A model generated the notes under the pieces. That model had not been told where the DNA came from. It did no database searches and worked only from the letters and a program-made list of their open reading frames with translations. A DNA stretch of 64,000 bases from Asparagopsis taxiformis (taxonomy: Eukaryota > Rhodophyta > Florideophyceae > Bonnemaisoniales > Bonnemaisoniaceae). Below, one piece after another: positions 52,258-62,626 of this stretch (positions within the stretch are counted from its first letter, which is position 1; every line of letters begins with the position of its first letter). The position numbers were made by a program, and so were the translations under genes. The DNA lies in contig JALQPE010002790.1 of assembly GCA_030407315.1 (NCBI GenBank), positions 38,563 through 102,562 on the forward strand, read 5' to 3'.

Positions 52258-52294
52258 GGGGGTGCTCACGCGCACTTCGTGCGTGAGCACCCCC
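52258..52294. repeat. Strong G/C hairpin
   Basis: GGGGGTGCTCACG pairs with CGTGAGCACCCCC around a short loop, and a further partial copy GCTCACGCACGAA follows. It lies at the truncated right end of element D and may mark the junction. Confidence 0.8.
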
Positions 52295-53278
52295 AGCTCA
52301 CGCACGAAATGCGTATTGATGGAGCGAAAGACGTAACCCGTCGAGCTGTATAGCTAAAGCTAATTCGTCCTGGAAGGATGGAATAGAGCAATGCAAACAC
52401 TGTTCAGTGGAGTCGTAAATTCCACGTGAGTTTACGTTACCTCTAAAAGGTTAAGCACTCTGGCTAATCCAGAGGCGTTTTATACTGGTCTAAGTTACTG
52501 TAAACAGTTAGGGTAGGTAGACAGTTAGGAATAAATATCCTTATGTGCAACAATCAGATCCCTGATTATGGCGACTGCGGGGGCCCGCGAGATCACCAAC
52601 TGTTAGTGTTACAGTGTAAAGTTAGCTGAGTCAGCTTAGTCAAAATTTGCCCCTTGTGGGGTCTTGAGTTGCCCCAGTGGGTCCATTCCCTTGACTTGGG
52701 CGAGATACAGCGAGGCTGTTTCTATTGGTCAGTCCCGACCCGGGGTCATCCAATAGGATGTTGACACGACCCCACCAGGGCAGACCACCGCGTGGTATGA
52801 CATCGCCCCCTCCTAAGCCAATTGTCGTCCCGACAATTCCAAAAATCTGTTGATTTTAAATTTCCAAATTATTTCCACCGCCGTGGCCGGCCAACCGGGT
52901 AAAAATTTTGACCGCCAAAATTTGGCTGATATTTATCCGTGCACACGGTTCCACTCCCGAGCATCGCTCATCATCTGAGTAACGACCCTTCGGGTTTGCG
53001 TCCCTTCACCGGTGTTGCCGTGTTGTCCAACCTTGTTCTACCTCCGGTCCTGCCGGTCTGCGAAGCGATCTCGCCTGGCGACTCAAGTCTTGTGCCTCGC
53101 TGAGGTTTGCGCGCGTGATACGCGATTTTTCTTGCGTTAAGGGTAATACCCGCCTTGCGTTCTTCCGCGGCGTCCCTTCGGGATTCAAGAAAGACCTCAC
53201 GCCTGTGGCGACCGTACGGCTTGTCTGTTGCGTTGCTTCTGACTCCAGTGGAGTATTTAAGGACTGCTGATACTCAGC
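52295..53278. other. Leader-like region upstream of the orphan ORF
   Basis: No ORF. Several small hairpins are readable: CCCCTTGTGGGG, CTATTGG with CCAATAG enclosing GACCCGGGGTC, and TTGTCGTCCCGACAA. TGTTAGTGTTACAG near 52600 resembles an LTR start, but no second copy is visible, so it cannot be called an LTR. Confidence 0.4.
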
Positions 53279-54802
53279 ATGGTCGATCGCATTAACAGCC
53301 CGACAGGCAACATGCCAACACGTTCTACGCGGGCGGCTTCCCGCCGTCAAACCACCCGCCATCAGGCGTCGCGCGCACCTTCGTCTCCAACCCCGGCGAC
53401 GCCGACAACTAACCCTTCCGCTTCCGCTGCTGGCGTTTCAGCTTCTTCTTCTCAACCACCGGATTCAGGTTCGCAGGCCAAACCCTCTACAGGGACTGTT
53501 CAAGAACAGGCGAAGACACCTTCGGCCGTTCACCGCCCGCCGAGTCCCTCACCTGAGGTTACGCCTCGTAAAGACAAGCCCGGTAAACCGGTTGTGCTGC
53601 CTCCGGTAGTTCCGCCCCCAAGCGACCCTCATCCTGAGGTAGAAGAAGTCGAAGTTCAACGGGATACCCCGCGTTCACCGCCATCGGACAAGCAAGGGAC
53701 TCCCCAGCCTTCGCGCCGCACGCCGGAACCGGCGGAAATTATCGTTGACGCTGCTGCTGCTTCGCAGCCCAGTTCGACCCCAGCGACTTCTGCCGCTCCT
53801 GCAGTCACAGGCCGTTCCATCGTTCCCCGTCCATCGGAGTATCCGGATCCTTATGCGAAACCTCGCTCGTCCACGCGGAATACCGTTACGGCTGAGCCGG
53901 TTAAGTCCAGGAATCCTTACGAGGACTTCAAGTATAAGTTATACAGCCGTAATCGGCAATTCATCATCGATGCGCGAAACCGCAAGGCGGCCGAAGAAGC
54001 GGGTCGCGGCCTGGTTGCCAGCAATTCGACGCGAGCCGCGTATGGGTCCGGTGGATATGAGACGGTGCAACCGCAAGGAAGACAAGGTCAGTTGGTAGAT
54101 CCATACCAAAAACCAGCTCCTGCTGTTTCGGCTGCGTCGACTTATTCATCGCCCAAGCGGGTTCCGGCTCCTTCCGCCGATTGGCGTCGCGAAGGTGAAT
54201 TTTATCCTTCGAATGCTTCGGAGCTCATGGTCTTTGACTCACATGAGTTGCCTTTTTCAAGGTATTTGAGAGCTCCGTGGGAGTATTACCCTTTTGCGCG
54301 CCTGCCCCTACGGGAGTTTTTAAGCGAGGACGTTACCGACTTACGTCGAGACCTCCGTCTCATGGCAGGTGTTAAACACCGTGATACCCATGCGCTGCAT
54401 AACAGCTGGTCGGCTTATGCCCAATTGCCGTCGTGTCGGCCGATGCGACATTTCCGTGTACCACACACGTTGCTGTGCGACCGCACCTTTCTTCTTCACC
54501 CAGGCGATGCCTTGTACGTTGAGCGGATGAACCGTCGATTGTTCGAGTCACACTCGGATCAAGGGAGCGTCCCCGACTTACCTATCGTTAGGTCAAGATG
54601 GTTTTCGTATCCGCCCCGCCCGGATACCGGTATGTTGGAACATCACATGCGTGTACACGCGCGTCACCTAACCCGGTCTACCGGTTTGCAAGTGTCGTCA
54701 CTTGACTACCGAGTGTTCGGTTACCGAGCTAATCGGAGCATAGACCATCGCACTGCGAACTTGGTGGTACACTACGGTGTTGAGAATGAGAAAAGACAGT
54801 AA
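53279..54802 (+). CDS. Orphan 507-residue protein, Gag-like architecture, function unknown
   Basis: ATG 53279. Residues 1 to about 200 are Pro/Ser/Thr/Ala-rich and disordered. The middle is basic and Tyr-rich (NPYEDFKYKLYSRNRQFI). The last 190 residues look folded (MVFDSHELPFSRYLRAPWEY, LLCDRTFLLHPGDALYVERM, HHMRVHARHL). I recognise no family. No zinc knuckle, protease or RT follows. The stop TAA lies inside the first palindrome of the array at 54794. It could be a retroelement Gag without its pol, or a structural protein of an unknown element. Confidence 0.6.
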   Translation: MVDRINSPTGNMPTRSTRAASRRQTTRHQASRAPSSPTPATPTTNPSASAAGVSASSSQPPDSGSQAKPSTGTVQEQAKTPSAVHRPPSPSPEVTPRKDKPGKPVVLPPVVPPPSDPHPEVEEVEVQRDTPRSPPSDKQGTPQPSRRTPEPAEIIVDAAAASQPSSTPATSAAPAVTGRSIVPRPSEYPDPYAKPRSSTRNTVTAEPVKSRNPYEDFKYKLYSRNRQFIIDARNRKAAEEAGRGLVASNSTRAAYGSGGYETVQPQGRQGQLVDPYQKPAPAVSAASTYSSPKRVPAPSADWRREGEFYPSNASELMVFDSHELPFSRYLRAPWEYYPFARLPLREFLSEDVTDLRRDLRLMAGVKHRDTHALHNSWSAYAQLPSCRPMRHFRVPHTLLCDRTFLLHPGDALYVERMNRRLFESHSDQGSVPDLPIVRSRWFSYPPRPDTGMLEHHMRVHARHLTRSTGLQVSSLDYRVFGYRANRSIDHRTANLVVHYGVENEKRQ

Positions 54803-55142
54803 ATTTACTGTCTGAGACAGTAAAAATTACTGTCTGGCCAAGACAGTGCGCGGAGACAGTAAAATTTACTGTCTGGAAATTTCAGAATACTGCTGCAGCA
54901 GTAAACTGGCACGAAATCTGGACAGTACCAAAAACAGTAAAATTTACTGTCCAGAACAGTAAATTTTACTGTCCGGAAGTGTTGCCGCCAGACAGTATGT
55001 GCAGACAGTACATTTTACTGTCTGAGGCAATGCATTGTATTGTATTACTGCACTGTCTGGGTAAATCTGTAGACAGTAGTGTAGATAGCAAATTGTATTG
55101 TCTGCGGGTAGTACCGTGCATTGGTTCACAACACTGTCTGGT
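54794..55142. repeat. Cluster of related short palindromes
   Basis: AGACAGTAAATTTACTGTCT or variants with centre changes lie at 54794-54813, 54815-54835, 54854-54874, 54934-54950, 54956-54972 and 55003-55023. A different palindrome TACTGCTGCAGCAGTA lies at 54888-54903. Degenerate half-sites continue to about 55142. The first overlaps the stop codon of the orphan ORF. Arms ACAGTAA/TTACTGT are constant while the centre varies. Confidence 0.9.
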
Positions 55143-55684
55143 GGAGTGGACTTGACAGGAAATGTGGTGCATAGTGTTGGTGTGAAGGTAAATACTGGAA
55201 TGGTGTGTGGTATACGACTATAGTAATTGTGATGGTACTTTACAAATAGTTGGGTGCAGGGAAGCTAGATGTTGAATAGGACGTTGTAGAATGAAAGATT
55301 GGGAAGATTGAACATATCTCGTTTGTCTCACCGTAAGGAGAGAATGTACAGAGTAGCTATATTATGTTGAGTTTAGCATTTCAAATTATACTTATCTATC
55401 TTTGCATTGAAAGTGTCGAGTAGGAGACGTCAGTCTGGTAGCGAGGTGTGGTATGCACAGGACGTGGGTGGTGGCAAAGGAAAGAATACGTACCATCCAC
55501 CACTAAATTATGAAAAATAACCGTTACGGAGCACTGGGAAGCATTATTATTATGTAGAGTAGAACAGGATGGATGCATCCACTGGAATGATATTTGCTAC
55601 AACACTGCTGTACTAAGCGTGACATCCTTCCTTCAAAGCACTTCTCCACTTCTCCTTTTAGCAAACTCCAATTGCAAGTTCAAC
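55143..55684. other. Gene-free stretch
   Basis: About 540 bp upstream of the coiled-coil gene; no motif placed. Confidence 0.4.
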
Positions 55685-56623
55685 ATGAATCCCGAAACCT
55701 CCGTAAGCATCGCCGCATTTTCCGAAATAACGCGTGAGGGCTTTTCGAACATCACTGAAGAGCTGAAAGCCCTAAGTGATAAAATGGATGCCGTCGAGAA
55801 GAGCACCATTCAATTACGCGAGACTCTCGGAAATGTCGCCAAGACTGTCTCCATGCTAAACACCGATATGCAGGAGGTCAAGAGCATCGTCGATGGGCTT
55901 CTGAGCCGGGGACAAGGACATCCGAAGAAGATCGCCTCCGAGAAGGACAGGGAACGTCTCCGCATTGCGCAGGATGCGGAGAAATCGTTCACGTTCGAAA
56001 TGGTGTGTGCTGTGCTGTGTGCTGTTGTTCCAACGTACACGAAGGTAATGGTGGATAAGAGGGATAGGCATTTCAACGGATGCCAGCTAATCAATACGCT
56101 GATGTTCGCCAGGCAGAGCAATGAGCGAAAGGATGTGTTCAATAGGACGCTTGCCGGTCGGAACCACATTGAATTGCGCTGCCGAGTTGTGACCTCTTTA
56201 ATCAAGAATACTTGTGAAAACAATTCTTTCAGACAGGGAGGAGACCGTTCCAGCTCCAATGGAACGTCGGAAGGTATCGAACGGTGGAGGGCGCGGGGGT
56301 ATGTGACTACCGGGACCATTGAGGAGACAATTCGCGGAACGGACTCTGCTCGCATGGATGGAATGCATGGGACGTCCGAGGGAAGTGATGGGGCCGCTCG
56401 AAAGCAGAAGCGAAGAAAGGTTGGTGACAATGGGCCGTTGCACAGAAAGGAGGTAGGCATCACTGTGACGAAATCGGCACTGACGGCAGTGACCGGGTTT
56501 ATGAACAAGTCCAGAGATCATGTGCGAAACCGGTTCATCCGAGATCTTGGATTCGTTCTATACAGTGGGTTTCAAGGTTCAGTCCGAATGGAGCATCATT
56601 TGCACGACTGGGCTGGACATTGA
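55685..56623 (+). CDS. Unknown protein with N-terminal coiled coil
   Basis: 312 codons from ATG 55685. The first 75 residues form a long amphipathic helix (ITEELKALSDKMDAVEKSTI), then a basic segment, a Cys/Val-rich helix (FEMVCAVLCAVVPTYTK), and a low-complexity Gly/Arg/Ser region. Near 56570-56620 the frame ends, while an overlapping frame (56520-56795) continues with a convincing helical stretch (AAERAAMDDKNMKILRDFIA), so the true C-terminus is probably reached through a short intron or has suffered a frameshift. No family recognised. Confidence 0.5.
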   Translation: MNPETSVSIAAFSEITREGFSNITEELKALSDKMDAVEKSTIQLRETLGNVAKTVSMLNTDMQEVKSIVDGLLSRGQGHPKKIASEKDRERLRIAQDAEKSFTFEMVCAVLCAVVPTYTKVMVDKRDRHFNGCQLINTLMFARQSNERKDVFNRTLAGRNHIELRCRVVTSLIKNTCENNSFRQGGDRSSSNGTSEGIERWRARGYVTTGTIEETIRGTDSARMDGMHGTSEGSDGAARKQKRRKVGDNGPLHRKEVGITVTKSALTAVTGFMNKSRDHVRNRFIRDLGFVLYSGFQGSVRMEHHLHDWAGH

Positions 56624-57457
56624 GTCAGTTCCAAGTCTGTACTCGGCGCAGAGGAAAATGAATGCAGCGGAGCGGGCAGCAATGGATGACAAGAATATGA
56701 AGATTCTTCGCGACTTCATTGCGTTGCGAAAAGAAATGCTATTCAAAGTCGAGTACGAAGTTCAAATAATTGAGAACCGGACAAGAGGTTTTTGACTAGA
56801 AGGATCAATTTAGTAGGTTGCACTGAACTTTGCAGTCGCCTACACGCAATGTTCTGATAAGAACATGTTCCTGCGACGTTCAGAATACTCCTTGCAATTC
56901 ATCTACATGCATACGGGTTCCGAACGATTTGAAATTTCAAAGTGGAACAGAGGTGGAAGGAGCGCAAAAATCCGGGAAATCAATGAAGCAGTGAAACTGC
57001 TTCTTCCCGGGAGCGGGTGAGTAGTCGGTTCATGAATGAGGAGGTTTTGACTATATCGCGTGATAGATATGAAGAACTGAATGTAAACGATGGGGGGGGA
57101 ATCAGTGCTGGAGGAGAGCTTCAGGTCTATGGAAGAGGACGGAGGAGATGCAGAATATGTGAAGGTATTCGTCGATGATGAAATCGAGAATGAAGGGGAG
57201 TAGTATCGGATGAAACTAGTTTCGGTGTAGTAGACGAAGAATGAGAAATAAAATTCTGTTGGAGTTGAATTTTGTAATAGATGAGTAGATAGATGCGAGA
57301 CATCAGGAAACCAGTCATCAGACGATAGTGTCAAGTCGAAGGAAAAGCGCAGAGACAGGTAGTGGAATAGTCGAAGTAGGAAGGGGCGAGGGTATCCGTC
57401 TTTACTAGAAATTGATGGCCACAGGAGCTCTAGAATGGAATACCAGGAACAGGATAA

Positions 57458-58025
57458 CTACGGATAGGTGTGTTTTATCATTTTTGCTCCGGACTGCAGG
57501 TGGCAGGTGGAGGAGAGGGTGGGTGTGTACTGTATGAATCCGCATTGAAGCAAGACGAGAGATAGCCTCATAGCAATGTCTTCAAGCTCCTGGCATGTAG
57601 TAGTACCACTGAAAATACAGCAAGGTAAGCGTAGATGTAGAGTGTACCAAACGTCTCTGCGGTTGATAGAGGCTGGAAAGTGCGTAACAAGCTCGGCGCG
57701 AATACGTCTCCACAGTAACGAAAACGTTGCTCCATAAGTAACAGTAGCCTTATCACGTAGGTGGGAAAGAGTCCACGATGCTAGACTGTGATAGTTGGCT
57801 AAGACATAGGGGATGTAAAAATGTATTGTTGACATGGTCAAACTCGTAGGAGTCTCTGCAAAGAACTGTCATACGTTGGTCTGGGCTGGACAGGACGTAA
57901 GCAGATGAGCCGACGAGAAATGCGGAAGAAGGAGCATCATGAGAGCAATCAACGTCGACTAGATTTCCTAAAATTCGGACAATCGATGAGCTGCCTCCAT
58001 CGCGTTCCGCCCTGCTCTTCACCAA
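57458..58025 (-). pseudogene. Degenerate unknown coding region
   Basis: Two overlapping minus-strand frames (58025-57753 and 57841-57458) give partly protein-like sequence (SHLRDKATVTYGATFSLLWR). It may be the 3' part of the broken gene starting at 58836. No homology recognised. Confidence 0.25.
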
Positions 58026-58364
58026 TATTTTCTGGAACCCGTGTTGCGAGGTACCTATGGAGTCACATAGTGCCTGAAAGGTGGGGAAAATGATGGAAAG
58101 ATCCGACTCATTTCCAGAGGGAAAGGTGATGTCCTCAAAGGACGGCTGGAAGAGAACGCCACGATTCTCTTTCGCCTTGCATTGAATGGCAATAGTGCGG
58201 AATTGAGCAAGGAGCAGTCAGCCTGTACTCTGATTTCTTCTTGCGATGTTTGTCGCATTCCCCTGGATGCTCTGATTTTGTCATCCGGAGGGAGAGGGGC
58301 TTGTCCGTGTACACACCAAGCTTCTGAAACAGAATGCTACATACAGTCAGAGCAGAGGAGGTCA

Positions 58365-58836
58365 TGGAACTGTTGGAATCGAATGGAGGGGAAGAGGATG
58401 TTTGGCAGCTGACTCCAGCTTTTCCAATCTTGCCAGCATTTCTGCTATGGTCTTCTTCATTTGATCCGCAGTGCAATCTTGAAGGATGCCGCGCGTGGCG
58501 GTGGCGAGTGTGGTCAATGCCGTAGTCCGGGTCTCTCTCTGCTGGGGATGCAGGTGAGTCCATACTGCGAAGCTCACCACTTCGCCACGGGAGAACCCTT
58601 CCGGAATCCTTGTCGACGAGCTCGTTACGATCTGAAATCTTGACTTGAGAAAGGGTAGAGTCGAAACCATATTCAGCTTTGTATTCGAGCAATGCATGGA
58701 GGAATGGGTCTGTTTCAGTCTGACCTGAGTAATTTCCTTGACGATTGCAGAACCACCACACAATTTTTCCGTTTCCTCCCAACGGCCGAAGTTCCCATTG
58801 AACTTCTATAACGTCGTTTGGAGCGAGAGGAAGCAT
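58365..58836 (-). pseudogene. Unknown gene with a frame break, divergent from the ParB-like gene
   Basis: ATG 58836 opens MLPLAPNDVIEVQWELRPLG, GKIVWWFCNRQGNY and DSTLSQVKISDRNELVDKDS. The protein-like signal then moves to another frame (VVSFAVWTHLHPQQRE, MKKTIAEMLARLEKLE), which stops near 58365. One frameshift near 58600 would join them. The end is helical. Family unknown. Confidence 0.4.
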
Positions 58837-59350
58837 GTTGGGATAGCTATGGGATAGAATTGTTGTATTAGTGAAAGCCTAACCGTTACCTTCTGCTAAA
58901 GAGTAGTATAATACTAGGAGGATTGGAAAGGTCAGAAGAGATGTTTAGGTGGTGTAGAAATAGAATGGACAATTGACAAAATTGACACGTCAGTGTGGAT
59001 GATGTCTGCCATGAACTGATTGCAGCATAAAATTTGATGTGAATAATAGTTCTAGAAGTGAATGTCGGATGCATACGATTGGACTACAAAGATACGTTTA
59101 GAGATGTTACGCGGCCCAATAAATTGCATGGAAAAATATTTTGAGTATTACTTTAGTATTACATTGATTATTGAGCTAACAGTCGATGTAGTTATCTTGT
59201 AAAGGTTCGGACAGGGGTGGAAAGGAAACAGCCACCGAATTGCTACCACTCGCTGACACTTTTTTTTTAAACAACCAACTTCTGCTTTGCGCCACCCTGG
59301 TCAAGCAGCAACCAACTATCCCTTTCTTAAAAACTCTACCTTTGTTCGCC

Positions 59351-59754
59351 ATGGAAGGAACGTTCCACAATCACGGTGAAAAGCACGACGGATGGGTGTT
59401 CATCGACCCCAATCAAGTCAGCAAATTCGTATCGATTCGCGATGTTGTGATCAAGTCATGTGGAAGCGCTCATGGAGAGCATTCGCAACAGCGGTTATGA
59501 CACAGCTCATCCCGTGACTGGCAGGTTTCGAGAAGGCGTTCTGGAGATATTGGATGGAGCGCACCGCTGCATGGCAATTGTACGTGGAATGGAGAAGGGC
59601 GTCTTCCCTCCTGGCGTTACGATTCCTATGCGAGAAAGAGTCTATCGTGGCGGACACCAACAGCAGTACTGCTGTTGTGCTGGACCGTGTGAGAGCGACG
59701 ACATCCAACGACATTGCAGGCCTGCAAAGGCGCATGATGTTTGTTGAGTCTTGA
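59351..59754 (+). pseudogene. ParB-like domain gene with two frame changes
   Basis: ATG 59351 has a good context (GCCATGG). MEGTFHNHGEKHDGWVFIDP and SIRDVVIKSCGS lead in one frame to about 59460, then LMESIRNSGYDTAHPVTG, LEILDGAHRCMAI and GVTIPM in the next, then VADTNSSTAVVLDRVRATT to a stop at 59754 in a third. ESIRxxG...P(V/L)TGR...EILDGxHR matches the ParB/Srx-type N-terminal fold, where the GxHR/GxRR loop binds nucleotide or phosphate. Eukaryotic occurrences are scattered. It may be spliced, or decayed. Nothing shows a partition role. Confidence 0.5.
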
Positions 59755-60000
59755 TGATCGCCGTTGATCTCAGAGACGAGTACTGGGTCCAAAACGGAAA
59801 GGACAAGTACGTCATATTTTTCGTCGTCTGTGAGGATGGCTGATGGTTGGGCTGGATAAATCCTGCGATCCAAGCGGCCAAATTGCTTCAAGCCTGAGTG
59901 GTAAAACCGCAGTAACGTCTGTGTTTTCGGAAGTGGACGCGGACGCCAGTCTCTCTAGTACGGGTCCTAGTCGGCCCCGAGATTTACTAGAACAACATGA

Positions 60001-60045
60001 ACGTCCGCGTCCAAAAAAAATAAAAATTTTTTGGATGCGGACGTC
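60001..60045. repeat. Inverted repeat at the head of the 43-bp array
   Basis: ACGTCCGCGTCCAAAAAA is mirrored by TTTTTTGGATGCGGACGT with one mismatch, leaving a short A/T centre. Confidence 0.85.
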
Positions 60046-60300
60046 CACTTTCTCTAGTACATATGGCGGAATACTAGGGCCCGACATCCACTTTCTCTAG
60101 TACATATGGCGGAATACTAGGACCCGACATCCACTTTCTCTAGTACATATGGCGGAATACTAGGACCCGACATCCATTCTCTAGTACATATGGCGGAATA
60201 CTAGGACCCGACATCCACTTTCTCTAGTACATATGGCGGAATACTAGGACCCGACATCCACTTTCTCTAGTACATATGGCGGAATACTAGGACCGACATC
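60041..60300 (+). repeat. Tandem array, 43-bp unit, six copies
   Basis: The unit contains CTCTAGTACATATGGCGGAA and ends TACTAGGACCCGACATCCACT. The first copy differs (GGGCCCG), the fourth lacks two bases, and the last lacks one. A related CTCTAGTACGGGTCCTAG occurs just upstream near 59955. Confidence 0.93.
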
Positions 60301-60424
60301 CAGTATACAATATATCAGCAAAAACCGGGAGGGAAGAAATTACAGCGGATGGTAAATTCAGGGCCCATATCGGACCGTATTTTATTCTCTCATTTAGGAA
60401 ATGCTCGTATACAATACGTCTCTC

Positions 60425-60558
60425 TAGAATAGGGAATACATATCTGGTCAGAATAGGAAATAAATACCCGTTAGAATAGGAAATACGTATCCAGCCAGAA
60501 TACGGAATATGTATCCAGCCAGAATACGAAATACGTATCCAGCCAGAATATGAAATAG
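60425..60558 (+). repeat. Tandem array, 24-bp unit, about five degenerate copies
   Basis: CCAGCCAGAATACGAAATAC and variants repeat with increasing divergence to the left. Confidence 0.85.
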
Positions 60559-60899
60559 CTGTCAGCATATCGTCGATCACCCATCTCCCTCACTATCGCG
60601 TTCTCCCTACCATCCGAACGCCATGCACCACCATCCGCACATACTTCAAGAACCCTCACGACCTAGATTACAAAAAATCCGCTCCTTCCTAATTCCATCC
60701 CGCTTTCCTCGACATCACCCCAGCCCATTAAATCATCAAGACATCAAACACGAACATGGTCAGCAAAATCTTACACCACTTGAAACCCACTCTCACTTCT
60801 ATCGTATGCCCCAAAATATACACATACAGAAACACCTCACAGCTCATTCCCCATCTTCCTAGATCCCTTCTTCACTCTCCTGGAGTCCTGCCGTTCCTG

Positions 60900-61880
60900 T
60901 TTCACCACTCCTGCATCACATACAAAACATCAACCTCAACAGTCAGATTCAAAAGCAACGCTTACCACGCCAGCAGATATCCTAGAAACTCCCTTAGTTA
61001 CCTCTCATCCATCCTACACACAATACAAACCATGATGCAAAACCTTAAGGTTTGCAATTGCAATGAATAATCATAGTCAGCAGTCCATATCTTCGCAAAA
61101 TACATCCTGGCGCTCAATGAAACTTACCTTCCGTCATCACATTCCTGCATCACCTACACAATATCGGAATCAACCACAACAGTCAGACCCAAAACCAACC
61201 TTCCCTCGCTGCTTACTTTCAAAACTCGCACACTTACCTTCGCTCCACACAATACACACCATGACTCAATAGGCTTCCAATGAAAAATATCGCATAACGA
61301 AATAGTCAGACTCAAAACTAACCTTCCCTCGCTGCTTACTTTCAAAACTCGCACACTTACCTTACCTGTTCCATCCTGCACACAATAAAAACCATATAAT
61401 CACGTAATCGTGTAGCCAAGAAAAGTAGTCAGCATTCCGCATCTTCGCACAAACGGTCTGGGCGCCCAATGTGACTTACCTTCCGTCATCACTATTCCTC
61501 CATCACCTACGCAACATCGGAATCAATCGCAACAGTCAGATTGAAAACCAACGTTTCCCTCGCTACATACCCTGAGAACTCGCAAATGTACCTCTCATCC
61601 ATCCTACACACAATACAAACCATGATCCAAAACCTTGCAAATGAATAATCAAAGTCAGCAATCCATATCTTCGCAAAGCACATCTTGGCACTCAATGAAA
61701 CTTACCTTCCGTCATCAACATTCCATGCATCATATAACACAACATGGAATCAACCACAACAGTCAGACTCAAAACCAACCTTCCCTCGCAGCATACTTTC
61801 ATAACTTCACGTACCTCTCTTCCATCCTCCGCTCAATACACCATGAGTCAACATGCTTCCAAGGAAAGATATCGCATAAA
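60900..61880 (+). repeat. Degenerate long-period tandem repeat
   Basis: GTCAGCAGTCCATATCTTCG-like starts occur near 61077, 61430 and 61653, each followed by ACTTACCTTCCGTCATCA. CAACAGTCAGA-like segments occur near 60937, 61178, 61523 and 61755. Units are about 220-350 bp. No coding role. Confidence 0.8.
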
Positions 61881-61913
61881 CGGAAATAGTCAGACTCAAA
61901 CTCCACGCTTCCC

Positions 61914-62045
61914 TTTGACCGCCTTTGCTTTGTTTAGTGTAGAGGATGGAACGAAGGAACGAAGGTACGTGCGCGAATCTTGATCAAGATTCGCGCACGT
62001 AACTTCATTCCATCCTCTACACTAAACAAAGCAAAGGCGGTCAAA
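61914..62045. repeat. 132-bp near-perfect palindrome
   Basis: Outer arms of 38 bp starting TTTGACCGCCTTTGCTTTGT are exact reverse complements, and the inner 36 bp centred on TTGATCAA are a perfect palindrome. Only about 10 bp on each side between them differ. Confidence 0.95.
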
Positions 62046-62626
62046 GAATCTCAGTCGGTGATGAGGGCGGAGTGGAGCCTGCGGCGTCGACCGGACAGCT
62101 TTCTGCGTCCGCTTAAGTCTTGCTGTGCATACTCGAAATCATCGCCGGCAGTGAGATTGAGTATGGCCCAAGCCATGGTCTCTGATTCCCCGAACAATGA
62201 GATCCGGATCGAGAACAACAAATATAAACATATAATCATATATATGAGAATCCATTGCTTTCCTTACATGATCCGTGGCATATCCGCTGTAAAGCACATT
62301 CAGATTCCACGAAGTTCGGAATTAAAAAAGTTTATTATTACAAATGAATTAATTGAAAATTCATGTCCCAGGGCAGTCGTTCGTCCTTCCATGCACACGT
62401 TGCCAGCACGCAATGTGATGTAACAGTTGGAAATGATTGAACTCTCGGTTAAATTCCACCGTTGGGATGTCAGCTGGAGTGAGCACAAAACTACTACCAC
62501 AAAAAACTACGAACGAACACGTTACATTCCAAGTCTCGAAAGCTCCACAAAAATAAAATTGGTCGCATCTGGACGCACAGTCTCCCCTGTTCAGCTCGCA
62601 ATTCTCCCCTTGCGTCAAAACCCGAC
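62046..62626. other. Gene-free stretch
   Basis: Only short ORFs. A minus-strand 62-codon ORF at 62051-62239 ends in an Arg-rich stretch and may be a fragment, but is not recognised. Confidence 0.35.

Noticed and set aside
52600..53000. LTR of an element encoding the orphan ORF
   Set aside because: Only one copy of the candidate sequence is visible, with no target duplication, so an LTR call is not supported.
60041..60300. CRISPR array
   Set aside because: The units are contiguous tandem repeats without unique spacers, and the genome is eukaryotic.
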